Of a stretch of DNA of 64,000 bases, positions 34,870 through 43,942 are shown piece after piece. Source of the stretch: Candidatus Phaeomarinobacter ectocarpi (GTDB lineage: Bacteria; Pseudomonadota; Alphaproteobacteria; CGMCC-115125); assembly GCF_000689395.1 (NCBI RefSeq), contig NZ_HG966617.1:2292221-2356220 (forward strand), in the 5' to 3' direction. Below the pieces are notes generated by a model. It worked only from the letters and a program-made list of their open reading frames with translations. It was not told where the DNA came from and ran no database searches. The number at the start of each line of letters is the position of its first letter. Within the stretch, counting starts at the first letter, position 1. The translations under genes were made by a program, and so were the position numbers.

Positions 34870-37005
34870 ATGTCAGACGCAGCACCAACAACACCACCGG
34901 CGGGCGGAGGCCTCTTTGGAGGCCTGACCCTGGGCGGCATTGGCAATGCCATTGGCGCGCGCTCCGAACTGGCACTGGCTGCCGGCGTGTTGACCATCAT
35001 TGTGGTCCTCATCCTGCCGATGCCGAGCTGGATGCTCGACTTTGCCCTCGCTATCTCAATCACCTTCTCGGTGCTGGTGATGATGACGGCCCTTTTCATC
35101 AAGAAGCCGCTTGAATTTTCGTCCTTCCCGACCGTGCTGCTGATTGCCACCATGCTGCGCCTCGCGCTCAACCTGGCATCCACACGGCTGATCCTCTCTC
35201 AGGGCCACGAAGGCACCGATGCCGCAGGCGCCGTGATCGAGGCTTTCGGCAACTTCGTGATGCAGGGCAATTTTGTCATCGGCATCATCGTCTTTGCCAT
35301 CCTTGTCATCGTGAACTTCGTGGTGATCACCAAGGGCTCCGGCCGTATCGCTGAAGTCGCCGCCCGTTTCTCTTTGGACGCCATGCCCGGCAAGCAGATG
35401 GCGATTGATGCTGATCTGTCCGCCGGTCTCATCGACGAAGACACCGCCCGCACCCGCCGCTCGGAGCTTGAAGCCGAAAGTGCCTTCTACGGCTCCATGG
35501 ATGGTGCATCGAAATTCGTGCGCGGTGATGCCATCGCCGGTCTGCTGATTACCTTCATCAACGTCATTGCCGGTGTCATTGTTGGTGTGGCGCAGATGGA
35601 CATGTCTTTCGCGGACGCCTCCGCCACCTACACCCTGCTCACCGTTGGCGATGGTCTGGTCAGCCAGATACCCGCCCTCATCGTGTCCATGGCCGCCGGT
35701 CTGCTGGTCTCCAAGGCCGGTGTGGACGGTGCCGCGGACGAAGCACTCTTCGGTCAGCTCTCCGGCTACCCACAGGCGCTTGGCATGTCGTCCGGCGTCA
35801 TGGTCGTTATGTCCGTACTGCCCGGCATTCCAATGGTACCGTTCCTGATCCTGGCAGGGCTCACCGGCGGGGCCGCGTGGTTCCTGACCAAGGGAGCCGA
35901 AAAGAAAGTCGCCGATGAAGAGGCGGCTGTTGCCGAAGCCGCCGCACAGGAGCAGGCAGCACCCGTTGAAGAACCAATCTCGACGGCCCTTGCAATGGAT
36001 GAACTGCGCCTTGAACTCGGCTTTGGCCTGCTGCCCATGCTGGAAGGCGACGGCGAAGGACACTCCCTGACCGAACAGGTCAAAGCCTTGCGCCGTCAGG
36101 TGGCTCAGGACATGGGCTTTGTCATGCCGTCCCTGCGCATCCTCGACAACATGCAGCTGGATTCGACGTCCTACGTCATGCGCGTCAAGGAAGTGGAAGC
36201 CGGTGCCGGCATTCTTTACCCGGACCGCTTGATGGTGATGGATCCACAGGGCGGCCCCGTGGACCTCCCCGGCGAGCACACGACCGAACCGACCTTCGGC
36301 CTGCCGGCCACATGGATCGACCACACCCAGCGCGAAGAAGCCTCCTTCCGCGGCCTCACGGTCGTGGACCCGGCAACCGTGCTCACAACGCACATCACTG
36401 AAATCATCAAGGCCAACATGGCCGAGCTTCTGTCCTACGGCGAAGTGCAAAAGCTGCTGGACGACATCGGCGGCGACAATCAGAAGCTGGTGGAAGATCT
36501 CGTGCCGGATCGTGTGTCCGTCACCACGATCCAGCGCGTGTTGCAGCAGCTCCTGACAGAGCGCGTGTCGATCCGTGACCTGCCGACCATTCTGGAATCC
36601 ATCGGCGAAGCGTCCAGCCACACCCAAAGCGTGACCCAGATCGTCGAGCATGTGCGCACCCGCCTTGCCCGCCAGATATGCCACACCAATCAAAGCTATG
36701 CCGGCTACCTGCCGCTCATCGCCCTGTCGCCAGAGTGGGAAGATGCCTTTGCGAATTCTCTCATCGGCAATGGCGAGGACAAGCAGCTGGCCATGCCGCC
36801 GAGCGATCTTCAGAACTTCATCCAGTCCCTGCGCATGGCCTTCGATCAGGCTGCCGCATCTGGTGACGTGCCTGTGCTGCTCGTCAGCCCCGGCAACCGC
36901 CCCTATGTAAGGTCCGTCGTGGAGCGCGTGCGGCCACAAACAGTGGTCATGAGCCAGGCCGAAGTTCACCCTCAGGCGCGTCTCAAGACGCTGGCCCAGA
37001 TTTAA
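34870..37005 (+). CDS. flhA: Flagellar biosynthesis protein FlhA
   Basis: A 711-aa export-gate protein. Seven to eight membrane segments lie in the first 340 residues, with the FHIPEP-type signature region (MLRLALNLASTRLIL, VVITKGSGRIAEVAARFSLDAMPGKQMAIDADL in parts, RRSELEAESAFYGSMDGASKFVRGDA in parts). A cytoplasmic domain (about 370-700) includes PTFGLPATWID and forms the nonameric ring that receives export substrates. A short acidic linker (VADEEAAVAEAAAQE) separates the two halves. It follows flbD by 43 bases. Confidence 0.98.
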   Translation: MSDAAPTTPPAGGGLFGGLTLGGIGNAIGARSELALAAGVLTIIVVLILPMPSWMLDFALAISITFSVLVMMTALFIKKPLEFSSFPTVLLIATMLRLALNLASTRLILSQGHEGTDAAGAVIEAFGNFVMQGNFVIGIIVFAILVIVNFVVITKGSGRIAEVAARFSLDAMPGKQMAIDADLSAGLIDEDTARTRRSELEAESAFYGSMDGASKFVRGDAIAGLLITFINVIAGVIVGVAQMDMSFADASATYTLLTVGDGLVSQIPALIVSMAAGLLVSKAGVDGAADEALFGQLSGYPQALGMSSGVMVVMSVLPGIPMVPFLILAGLTGGAAWFLTKGAEKKVADEEAAVAEAAAQEQAAPVEEPISTALAMDELRLELGFGLLPMLEGDGEGHSLTEQVKALRRQVAQDMGFVMPSLRILDNMQLDSTSYVMRVKEVEAGAGILYPDRLMVMDPQGGPVDLPGEHTTEPTFGLPATWIDHTQREEASFRGLTVVDPATVLTTHITEIIKANMAELLSYGEVQKLLDDIGGDNQKLVEDLVPDRVSVTTIQRVLQQLLTERVSIRDLPTILESIGEASSHTQSVTQIVEHVRTRLARQICHTNQSYAGYLPLIALSPEWEDAFANSLIGNGEDKQLAMPPSDLQNFIQSLRMAFDQAAASGDVPVLLVSPGNRPYVRSVVERVRPQTVVMSQAEVHPQARLKTLAQI

Positions 37006-37022
37006 GGCGGGCCGGGTAGAGT

Positions 37023-38189
37023 ATGCGTCTTCGTCGATTCAAAGCCCCCAGCATGCGCGAGGCCATGGCCCGCGTCCGTGATGAGCTGGGCGAGACGGCC
37101 ATCATCGTGTCCAGTGAAGATCTGGAAACCGGTGGCGTGGAAGTCACAGCCGTCAATGAACGGCGCGGCGAAGTCCGCGATACCGAACCCGAACCCTTCA
37201 GCCCCGTACGCAATCAGCTTGAAATGCGTCTCAAGGCCCGCCTGCGCGGTGAAGCAAAGGCATCACAGGCCGCAGCCTCAAACGCAGATGCCCCAGCGGC
37301 CCTGGGTCTGACGTCCACTGACCTCTCCACCGTTCTGAATGACCATCGCGTGCCGGACGCCCTGGCGGACCGCCTGCTTCAGGCGGCGTCCGCCCACGAC
37401 AATGACGACGCCCAGGCAGCCCTTGCCCATAGCTTGGGTATCGCGCTGGATTTCCAGCCCATCGGCGAACAGCTGCCCGGTTCCATCATGCTGATCGGCG
37501 CACCTGGTGCCGGTAAAACCGTAACAGCTGCCAAGCTGGCAGCCCGTGCGGTTCTTGCCGGTCAACAGGTGGACATCATCACGGCAGATGCCGTGCGCTC
37601 GGGCGCCCTTGCCCAGTCAAAAGCCTATGCCGATGTGCTCAATCAGGATGTTGCTGAAGTGCGCGGCGCGGACGAACTGGCCTTGATGCTCGACACCCGC
37701 GCAGAACTGGGCCGCAACCGCCCCTGCATTATCGACACGCCTGCCACCAATCTGCATGACCGCGCAGAGCTGGACCACACAGCCCGTCTCGTTCAGGCCT
37801 GCCGCGGTGCTGATGCGACCAGCACAGTGGAACCCATCGGCGTCATTGCCGCCGGGGGCGACATCGAAGACATGGCAGAAGCCGCACAGTTCTTTGCGCA
37901 ACTCGGCTGTCGCCGCGTCATCATCAGCCGCACGGATGCCACCAAGCGCCTTGGCGGCGTGATGGCGGCCCTTGCAACCGCCCGCCTTGCGGTCGCCGAG
38001 TTCGGCATCAAGCCCTATCTGGCCGGCGGCCTTGTGGCTGCCACGCCGTCCCGTCTGGCTGACATGACCCTGACAAAATCCACCACCAGTGCACCGCAGC
38101 CGTCAGTGCTGCCGCGCCGCGCCGCCGCTTCAGTCACCCCCCTCGCTGGTGCATCACCCACCGGCAGCACGGAGCCCACATCCGCATGA
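37023..38189 (+). CDS. flhF: Flagellar GTPase FlhF
   Basis: A 388-aa SRP-type GTPase. The N-terminal B domain (1-100) starts MRLRRFKAPSMREAM. The NG domain has Walker A GAPGAGKT (159-166), TADAVRSGA in the G2 region, IIDTPA in G3 and SRTDATKRLGG in the G4 region, all diverged from SRP54 but in order. FlhF sets the site and number of polar flagella together with FlhG. A Pro/Ala/Thr-rich tail of about 40 residues is unusual. Its stop overlaps the start of flhG by four bases. Confidence 0.85.
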   Translation: MRLRRFKAPSMREAMARVRDELGETAIIVSSEDLETGGVEVTAVNERRGEVRDTEPEPFSPVRNQLEMRLKARLRGEAKASQAAASNADAPAALGLTSTDLSTVLNDHRVPDALADRLLQAASAHDNDDAQAALAHSLGIALDFQPIGEQLPGSIMLIGAPGAGKTVTAAKLAARAVLAGQQVDIITADAVRSGALAQSKAYADVLNQDVAEVRGADELALMLDTRAELGRNRPCIIDTPATNLHDRAELDHTARLVQACRGADATSTVEPIGVIAAGGDIEDMAEAAQFFAQLGCRRVIISRTDATKRLGGVMAALATARLAVAEFGIKPYLAGGLVAATPSRLADMTLTKSTTSAPQPSVLPRRAAASVTPLAGASPTGSTEPTSA

Positions 38190-39016
38190 GTACGCAGCCA
38201 TCCACCACAGCGGCGCCGGAAAAAGCCCGCCGCAGTCAGACCATCATCACAGTCGCGTCCGGCAAGGGCGGCGTCGGCAAGACCATGGTCTCCACCACAC
38301 TAGCCCATAGCCTCGCCTTTGCTGGTGAACGCACTTTGCTGGTGGACTGTGACCTCGGCCTCGCCAATGTAGACGTTCAGCTGGGCATCATGCCGGAACA
38401 TGATCTTGCAAGCGTCGTCGCCGGCACAACAGCCTTTGAAGACGCCACCATCCGTGTCAGCAGCACTGACAGCGCGTCGGCACGTGGCGCATTCGATGTC
38501 ATTGCCGGCAGTTCCGGGTCCGGCAATCTGGGCGCACTTGCGCGCACCGAACTTGCCCGCCTGCGTCAGGGTCTCACCCTGATTGCCGCTCACTATGACC
38601 GTATGATTGTTGATCTGGCCGCGGGCGTTGATCCCGCCGTCACGATGTTTGCGTCCATCGAGGGGCCAACCCTTGTGGTGGTCACCGATGAGCCAACCTC
38701 GATCACAGACGCCTATGCCTTCATCAAGGTCGCCTCAATGACACCGCGCGACGACGGCACTGCCGCCGATATCCGCATTGTCGTCAACATGGCGGAGACC
38801 ATTGAAGCAGGCCGCAAGACCTATGAAGCCCTGTCGCGGGCCTGCGGCAACTTCCTCGGGATCACGCCGCCCCTGGCTGGGATCGTGCCGCGCGATACGG
38901 CCGTCCGCGATGCAGTTCGACATCAAACTCCCCTGCTGACCCGCAGCCCAAATGCCAAGGCCGGTGCAGCCATCAGCAAAATGGCTGACGGCATCCGCAC
39001 CGGCTCTGCCAAATAG
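38186..39016 (+). CDS. flhG: MinD/ParA-type ATPase, FlhG/FleN-like
   Basis: A 276-aa ATPase. The deviant Walker A GKGGVGKT is at 26-33 with the signature Lys, the switch I region is LLVDCDLGLANVDVQLG, and DRMIVDLAAGVDPAV corresponds to switch II. It lies in the FlhF-FlhG order and is translationally coupled to flhF (ATGA), which supports FlhG (flagellar number control) over MinD. The C-terminal amphipathic membrane-targeting helix is not obvious. It is the last gene of the fliF operon. Confidence 0.85.
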   Translation: MSTQPSTTAAPEKARRSQTIITVASGKGGVGKTMVSTTLAHSLAFAGERTLLVDCDLGLANVDVQLGIMPEHDLASVVAGTTAFEDATIRVSSTDSASARGAFDVIAGSSGSGNLGALARTELARLRQGLTLIAAHYDRMIVDLAAGVDPAVTMFASIEGPTLVVVTDEPTSITDAYAFIKVASMTPRDDGTAADIRIVVNMAETIEAGRKTYEALSRACGNFLGITPPLAGIVPRDTAVRDAVRHQTPLLTRSPNAKAGAAISKMADGIRTGSAK

Positions 39017-39218
39017 CACCCTCAGAAACGCCTGTTTTCTGTCGGTTTTCGTCAGCGGTAACTGCTTTTGTGGCACACCGGCCACACCGTCTGTGCAAAC
39101 CCTCCCGATACGCGTAGTCTTTCGACATCATTCGTGAGCCCGGTCACACGCTTGATAAAGAACCGGGCCATGGTGATGGGAACGTCGGAGGACATGAACC
39201 TAAAGGGGGGGTTCTTTA

Positions 39219-39545
39219 ATGGAAGACGCTTTGCAGTTGGTCCAGCCCGTGCTGGACTTCTTCGCAGCTGGCTTCAACCAGGTGAATGCGATTCAGGGGA
39301 TTATCATCGGTGTGCTCGCAGCCTTCGTGCTGCGCCAGTACTCTCGCATTCTGGTTATCAGCTTTGTAGCTACGCTTGTTCATCTAATTGTTGATACCGC
39401 TCTGCCGGTCATTCGGGGAGCGGAACTCAAACTGCCGCCCCTCGCGGATCTGGAATGGTGGAAGTATGTGCTGCTGCTCTATGTCGGCTATCTGGTCGTC
39501 ATCACGGTGATCTACATCCTCAAGAGGATTTTGATCCGCGGATAG
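39219..39545 (+). CDS. Small membrane protein of unknown function
   Basis: A 108-aa protein with three hydrophobic segments (about 25-42, 45-62 and 83-103) and a basic C-terminal end (LKRILIRG). It has a strong ribosome-binding site (GGGGGG nine bases before the ATG). It lies alone between flhG and the convergent fliJ gene. I do not recognise the family. Location suggests, but does not show, a link to motility. It ends at a bidirectional terminator. Confidence 0.75.
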   Translation: MEDALQLVQPVLDFFAAGFNQVNAIQGIIIGVLAAFVLRQYSRILVISFVATLVHLIVDTALPVIRGAELKLPPLADLEWWKYVLLLYVGYLVVITVIYILKRILIRG

Positions 39546-39565
39546 GATCAGCACCCAGAACAAAC

Positions 39566-39599
39566 AAAAAGGCCGCTGCACTAATGCAGCGGCCTTTTT
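39566..39599. terminator. Bidirectional rho-independent terminator
   Basis: AAAAA, then stem GGCCGCTGCA / TGCAGCGGCC with loop CTAA, then TTTTT. It ends the small membrane protein gene on the plus strand and fliIJ on the minus strand. Confidence 0.92.
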
Positions 39600-39621
39600 C
39601 ATTTGCAAGACGCAATGAGCC

Positions 39622-40047
39622 CTAGCCGATTTCAGCAGCGCCGCGCCCATGCATGTTGATGGCTATCTCGTCGAGGTCGGCCTGCTCCCGGCGACGGGTC
39701 TCAGCCTTGGCCCGGCTGCGCGCGCTCTCATCCACAAGCTCGACCTTCTTGAGGTCTTCAAACGCTTCCGCCAGCTTTTCGCGTTCCGCATCAACCTGAC
39801 GCGACAGCTCACTGATGGACTGCGCCAGGTTATCCCGGCGCATCGAGGCGTATTTGGCGTAGGTCGGATAGGCATAATGCGCCTCGTCCGTAATGCCGGC
39901 CTTCTTCTGCTCGTAGCGCACACGCTTTTCCAGCTCTTCCTCCTCTCGGCGGAAGTCATCAAGCATCTGCTCCAGATCGGCCACGCGCCGCTGGATTTCC
40001 TCGACCTGAAACCGCTGTACGCGGATCAATGATGTACGGGACTTCAT
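39622..40047 (-). CDS. fliJ: Flagellar export protein FliJ
   Basis: A 141-aa protein that is almost entirely antiparallel coiled coil (LIRVQRFQVEEIQRRVADLEQ, RREEEELEKRVRYEQ, SISELSRQVDAEREKLAEAFEDL in parts), the FliJ pattern. FliJ couples the FliI ring to the export gate and escorts chaperones. It starts 18 bases after fliI on the minus strand, forming a two-gene unit. The identification rests on coiled-coil form, size and position next to fliI. Confidence 0.88.
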   Translation of the reverse strand: MKSRTSLIRVQRFQVEEIQRRVADLEQMLDDFRREEEELEKRVRYEQKKAGITDEAHYAYPTYAKYASMRRDNLAQSISELSRQVDAEREKLAEAFEDLKKVELVDESARSRAKAETRRREQADLDEIAINMHGRGAAEIG

Positions 40048-40065
40048 GTCACTTCCCCCAAGTGC

Positions 40066-41433
40066 TTACTGCCCTGCATGACCGTCTTCCATCTCAACGT
40101 CAGCTGCCTCTGGCGGCTGAGCGGTGTTCAAAATCCCATCGAGCATGCCAAAGCCATCCGCCAGTGGCGTGGCTTCGCCCTTGCTCTGAGACAGGAACGC
40201 ATCAAAGTCCGGCATCAACCGAATAGCCTCATCCACCAGCGGGTCAGCCCCACGGCGATAGGCACCGATGCGAATAAGCTCTTCCATATCCGTATGCGCG
40301 GACATCAGTTCACGCGCCCGGCGCACAAGCGCAAATTCCTCATCAGACTGGCAATGCGGCATGGTCCGCGAAACGGACTTGAGAACATTGATGGCCGGGT
40401 AACGCCCGCGCTCGGCAATCGCGCGTTCCATAACAATGTGGCCATCCAGAATGGACCGGACGGCATCTGCCACCGGTTCATTGTGATCATCACCTTCAAC
40501 CAGGACTGTAAACAGCCCCGTAATGGATCCAGAACCAACACGGCCAGGACCGGCCCGTTCAAGCAGACGCGGCAATTCTGAAAACACGGTTGGTGTATAG
40601 CCACGCGTCGTGGGGGGCTCCCCGCCAGACAGGCCGATTTCGCGTTGCGCCGTCGCAAATCGCGTCAGGCTGTCCATCAGGCACAGGGCATCAAGCCCAT
40701 GATCCCGGAAATACTCTGAAAGTGTCATGGTGAGATACGCCGCCTGACGGCGCATCAAGGCGCTTTCATCTGACGTCGCCACCACGACCACACTGCGGGC
40801 GAGACCTTCCTCACCCAGATCATCTTCGATGAATTCCTGAACTTCGCGGCCACGTTCACCGATAAGTCCGATCACGGACACATCAGCCGACGAATAGCGC
40901 GCCAGCATCGACAGCAGCACGGACTTGCCAACGCCTGAGCCTGCAAAGATGCCCATACGCTGACCACGGCACGTTGTTGCAAATGCATTGAGGGCGCGAA
41001 CGCCCAGATCAATCCGCTCCCCCACCCGCGCACGATCATGGGCCGGCAGAGGTGTGCCTTTGAGCGCATAGGGCATACCGCCCTGCGCAATCGGGCCCTT
41101 GCCATCAATAGGCTCGCCCATGGCATTCACCACCCGGCCAAGCCAGGCAGGCGACGGATGCATAATCGGTTCAGCTGAGTCAAACTTGGCGGGCGCGCCC
41201 ATCCGCAGGCCTTCAATGGCGGCAAACGGCATCGCCAGCGCACGATTTTCGCGGAAGCCCACAACCTCGCAGGGCACAGGCACATCACGGGCGCCGGGCA
41301 CAACCACCCGGCTGCCCAGGCTGAGCGATGTCAGCGGGCCTTCAAGCTCCACCATCAACCCGCGTACGGCAGCTACAGTGCCATACTGTTCAACAGGCGA
41401 CAGACGCTCGATTTCAGCAAGAAGCGGCTTCAT
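40066..41433 (-). CDS. fliI: Flagellum-specific ATPase FliI
   Basis: A 455-aa F1-beta-like ATPase of type III export. Walker A AGSGVGKS is at 164-171. [15 protein letters not shown], the Walker B region [15 protein letters not shown], and [18 protein letters not shown] follow. A C-terminal extension of about 20 residues ([16 protein letters not shown]) is acidic. It drives unfolding of export substrates in the cytoplasm with FliH and FliJ. The gene has its own sigma-54-type promoter 58-72 bases upstream. Confidence 0.97.
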   Translation of the reverse strand: MKPLLAEIERLSPVEQYGTVAAVRGLMVELEGPLTSLSLGSRVVVPGARDVPVPCEVVGFRENRALAMPFAAIEGLRMGAPAKFDSAEPIMHPSPAWLGRVVNAMGEPIDGKGPIAQGGMPYALKGTPLPAHDRARVGERIDLGVRALNAFATTCRGQRMGIFAGSGVGKSVLLSMLARYSSADVSVIGLIGERGREVQEFIEDDLGEEGLARSVVVVATSDESALMRRQAAYLTMTLSEYFRDHGLDALCLMDSLTRFATAQREIGLSGGEPPTTRGYTPTVFSELPRLLERAGPGRVGSGSITGLFTVLVEGDDHNEPVADAVRSILDGHIVMERAIAERGRYPAINVLKSVSRTMPHCQSDEEFALVRRARELMSAHTDMEELIRIGAYRRGADPLVDEAIRLMPDFDAFLSQSKGEATPLADGFGMLDGILNTAQPPEAADVEMEDGHAGQ

Positions 41434-41490
41434 TGGGTCTCACAAACTCTTGGACCGGTGTCTCTCAATGAAAGAGCCATCCGGTGATGA

Positions 41491-41505
41491 GCAAGTGTGC
41501 CGCCA
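41491..41505 (-). promoter_or_regulatory. Sigma-54 (-24/-12) promoter of fliI-fliJ
   Basis: On the minus strand TGGCGGCACACTTGC has TGGC and TTGC with exactly seven bases between (GG-N10-GC). It is flanked by CT before and T after, as in the consensus. Expected transcription start is about 47 bases before the fliI ATG. Confidence 0.7.
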
Positions 41506-41655
41506 AGCCGATTAAGGGCTGGTAAACCCTATCAAGCAGTTACGTGAAATTTCCAAATTCGCGCCATAAATGGCCGGATGAGAAAAAGTGTTGCGCCAAG
41601 ATGACCCAAAACACACGGATTTCCGGGCATCCGTGAAAGGCTTTGGCAATGGGCA

Positions 41656-41738
41656 TTAAAAAAAGCTGACGCTGTTAAGCTTTGTTAACCATTTGATCTT
41701 AACGTCCATACAGGGATTAACTGGGGTATCGGCGAATC
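41656..41738 (+). promoter_or_regulatory. CtrA half-site cluster and GANTC site of the ctrA promoter
   Basis: TTAA occurs at 41656, 41675 and 41685, within TTAACCAT (41685-41692), at 41699 (TTAACG) and at 41716 (TTAACT). The pair 41675/41685 is spaced by six rather than the consensus seven bases. TTAACCAT is a known CtrA-associated octamer. GAATC at 41734 is a CcrM (GANTC) site. This fits autoregulation and methylation timing as known for ctrA in Caulobacter. Confidence 0.5.
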
Positions 41739-41815
41739 ACCTGATTTTCCGATCCGATATGGCACAGCAGGCCCAACGACATAGGGCCGACGCCGCTTGA
41801 AGGGGGAGCAAGGAC

Positions 41816-42523
41816 ATGCGGGTTCTTCTCATCGAAGACGACAGCGCAACGGCCCAGAGCATCGAACTGATGCTCAAGTCGGAAGGCTTTAACATCTACA
41901 CCACTGATCTGGGCGAAGAGGGCATCGACCTCGGCAAGCTCTATGATTACGACATCATTCTGCTGGACCTGAACCTGCCGGACATGTCGGGCTATGAAGT
42001 GCTCAAGACGCTTCGCCTGGGCAAGATCGGCACACCGATCCTCATTCTCTCCGGCATGGCCGGCATCGAGAACAAGGTTCGTGGCCTGGGCTTCGGCGCA
42101 GACGATTACATGACCAAGCCTTTCCACAAGGATGAGCTGGTTGCCCGTATCCACGCAGTGGTGCGTCGCTCCAAGGGTCACAGCCAGTCAGTCATTCGCA
42201 CTGGCCGCCTGACGGTCAACCTCGACACCAAGACTGTTGAAGTTGAAAACCAGCGCGTGCACCTCACCGGCAAGGAATACCAGATGCTGGAGCTGCTCTC
42301 GCTGCGCAAGGGGACAACCCTCACCAAGGAAATGTTCCTCAACCACCTGTATGGCGGTATGGACGAACCGGAGCTCAAGATCATCGACGTGTTCATCTGC
42401 AAGCTGCGCAAGAAACTCGCAGCTGCCACAGGTGGCGAGCACTACATCGAAACAGTCTGGGGCCGCGGCTATGTTCTGCGCGATCCAGTCGAGGAAGAAG
42501 TCGCGGAAGCCGCAACCGCGTAA
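41816..42523 (+). CDS. ctrA: Cell-cycle response regulator CtrA
   Basis: A 235-aa OmpR-type regulator. Receiver domain at 1-118 with acid residues Glu7-Asp8-Asp9, phospho-acceptor Asp51 ([14 protein letters not shown]) and Lys in TKPFHKDE. The winged-helix domain (about 130-228) has [25 protein letters not shown] (in parts) and [13 protein letters not shown]. The sequence is nearly that of Caulobacter CtrA. The C-terminus ends in alanines (EAATA), consistent with ClpXP turnover as known for CtrA. A terminator follows 27 bases after the stop. Confidence 0.97.
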   Translation: MRVLLIEDDSATAQSIELMLKSEGFNIYTTDLGEEGIDLGKLYDYDIILLDLNLPDMSGYEVLKTLRLGKIGTPILILSGMAGIENKVRGLGFGADDYMTKPFHKDELVARIHAVVRRSKGHSQSVIRTGRLTVNLDTKTVEVENQRVHLTGKEYQMLELLSLRKGTTLTKEMFLNHLYGGMDEPELKIIDVFICKLRKKLAAATGGEHYIETVWGRGYVLRDPVEEEVAEAATA

Positions 42524-42549
42524 CGCCTCCTCACTTCGGGACACATACC

Positions 42550-42584
42550 AAAAGGGCGTCTGCTTCAAGCAGGCGCCCTTTTTC
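42550..42584 (+). terminator. Rho-independent terminator after ctrA
   Basis: AAAA, then stem GGGCG-T-CTGCTT / AGCAG-GCGCCC around CA, then TTTTTC. It lies between ctrA and the DUF1801 gene. Confidence 0.85.
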
Positions 42585-42614
42585 TTTGCGCATTTCTTCC
42601 CTAGCCTGTTCGCC

Positions 42615-43037
42615 ATGGCCGAGCTGAAAACCAAGCCCACAAAGCAAAGCGTCACGGAATTCCTCAAAACCGTCGCGTCAGAGCGCCGGCGCGCCGAAGC
42701 AAAAGTGCTGATGCAGATCATGCGCCGCGTGACCGGCAAGCGCCCGGTCATGTGGGGCCCGTCCATCATCGGCTATGGCAAATACCACTATGTCTATGAG
42801 TCAGGCCGCGAAGGCGACTGGATGGTGACGGGCTTCAGCCCGCGCAAAAGCGCCATGACGGTCTATCTGATGGCCGGATTTTCCGACAAGCAGAAGCTAC
42901 TCGCCAAGCTCGGCAAGCACCGCACATCCGTGAGCTGTCTGTACATCAACAGGCTTGACGACATTGATCTGGGCATCCTGGAGGAATTGATCGCCCAGGA
43001 CGTCGCTCTCATGCGCAAGAAGTACAAGACCGCCTAA
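42615..43037 (+). CDS. DUF1801 (YdhG-like) domain protein
   Basis: A 140-aa soluble protein with the DUF1801 pattern: KTVASERRRAEAKVLMQIM helix, PVMWGPSIIGYGKYHYVYESG, WMVTGFSPRKSAMTVYLM and LLAKLGKHRTSVSCLYINRL. Family members are small cytoplasmic proteins of unknown role related in fold to YdhG/FBR-like proteins. Its stop overlaps that of the convergent cheR gene by four bases. It probably depends on its own promoter downstream of the ctrA terminator. Confidence 0.85.
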   Translation: MAELKTKPTKQSVTEFLKTVASERRRAEAKVLMQIMRRVTGKRPVMWGPSIIGYGKYHYVYESGREGDWMVTGFSPRKSAMTVYLMAGFSDKQKLLAKLGKHRTSVSCLYINRLDDIDLGILEELIAQDVALMRKKYKTA

Positions 43038-43942
43038 GCGGTTTTGCTCAGCCCCGCGGAAAGCGGCTGACGTGCCGGTGCTGCGGGCCGGGCAGATGCA
43101 GCAGATGCCGGAGATCCAGCATTGGCGGCATAGACCTCAGGATTGCGAGCATAGAGCCCACGCGCCCCTGGCACCGGTTTGAAGGCATCGGTAATGCCCA
43201 CAACGGTTTCAGCAGCACCCAGCAGAACGCAGCCATCTTCCGGCAGCATGTCGGCCATCCGCTCCAGCACCATCTTCTTGGTGGGCTGGTCAAAATAGAT
43301 GAGCACATTGCGGCAGAAAATGATGTCGAACTTGCCAAGCGCGGTCAGCGGCTCGAGCAGGTTGTTTTCCTTGAACGTCGCCATGCCCCGAATCTTGGCA
43401 TCAATCTGCCAGCTCTCACCCACCTGCTTGAAGTATTTCATCAGCAGCTGGATCGGCAGACCGCGCTGAACTTCAAACTGCGTGTACATGCCCTGGCGTG
43501 CACGTTCCAGCACCTCGCGAGACAGATCCGTCCCCAGAAGGTCGAACGCCCAGCCTTTGGCCGCCGCGCAATCATCAATCAGCATGGCCAGCGAATAGAT
43601 TTCCTGCCCCGTTGAGGCAGCAGCACTCCAAAGGCGCACCTTGCGCTGCGGCCGGTTGGCCAGCATGTGTGGCAGAACCGTATTGGAAAACAGGTCAAAC
43701 GGTGTCTTGTCACGAAAGAAGAAGGACTCATTCGTCGTCATTGCTTCCGTCACGTCCGACGCAAGACTGCCGTTCACATCGGCGCGCAACGCCGTCACGA
43801 GTTCCGGGATTCCCCCCAACTCAGCCTTGCGGGCAATCGGCGTCAGGCGGCTTTCAAGCAGATAGGTCTTGTCGCTGGACAGCACCAAACCCGACCGCTT
43901 GCGCACCAGATCAGATAGAAACTCGAACTCTTCTGGTGTCAT
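43034..43942 (-). CDS. cheR: Chemotaxis methyltransferase CheR
   Basis: A 302-aa SAM-dependent methyltransferase that methylates glutamates of chemoreceptors. The N-terminal helical domain (MTPEEFEFLSDLVRKRSGL) is followed by NESFFFRD, motif I LWSAAASTGQEIYSLAM and FDIIFCRNVLIYFD. An Ala/Pro-rich tail of about 30 residues (SPASAASARPAAPARQP) lacks the NWETF-binding partner features and may be a flexible tether. Its ATG overlaps the cheB stop (TGATG). It is the last gene of the chemotaxis operon. Confidence 0.95.
   Translation of the reverse strand: MTPEEFEFLSDLVRKRSGLVLSSDKTYLLESRLTPIARKAELGGIPELVTALRADVNGSLASDVTEAMTTNESFFFRDKTPFDLFSNTVLPHMLANRPQRKVRLWSAAASTGQEIYSLAMLIDDCAAAKGWAFDLLGTDLSREVLERARQGMYTQFEVQRGLPIQLLMKYFKQVGESWQIDAKIRGMATFKENNLLEPLTALGKFDIIFCRNVLIYFDQPTKKMVLERMADMLPEDGCVLLGAAETVVGITDAFKPVPGARGLYARNPEVYAANAGSPASAASARPAAPARQPLSAGLSKTA

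Larger units (their letters stand above)
41434..41815. other. Divergent regulatory region fliI / ctrA
   Basis: A 380-base spacer without a gene. It contains the sigma-54 promoter for fliI (minus strand), a run of TTAA half-sites and one GANTC methylation site ahead of ctrA. It is AT-richer than the flanking genes. Confidence 0.7.

Noticed and set aside
35056-36969. A 637-codon open frame antisense to flhA
   Set aside because: It is His/Gly/Asp-rich with no family resemblance and mirrors flhA codon bias. Long antisense frames are expected in GC-rich genes.
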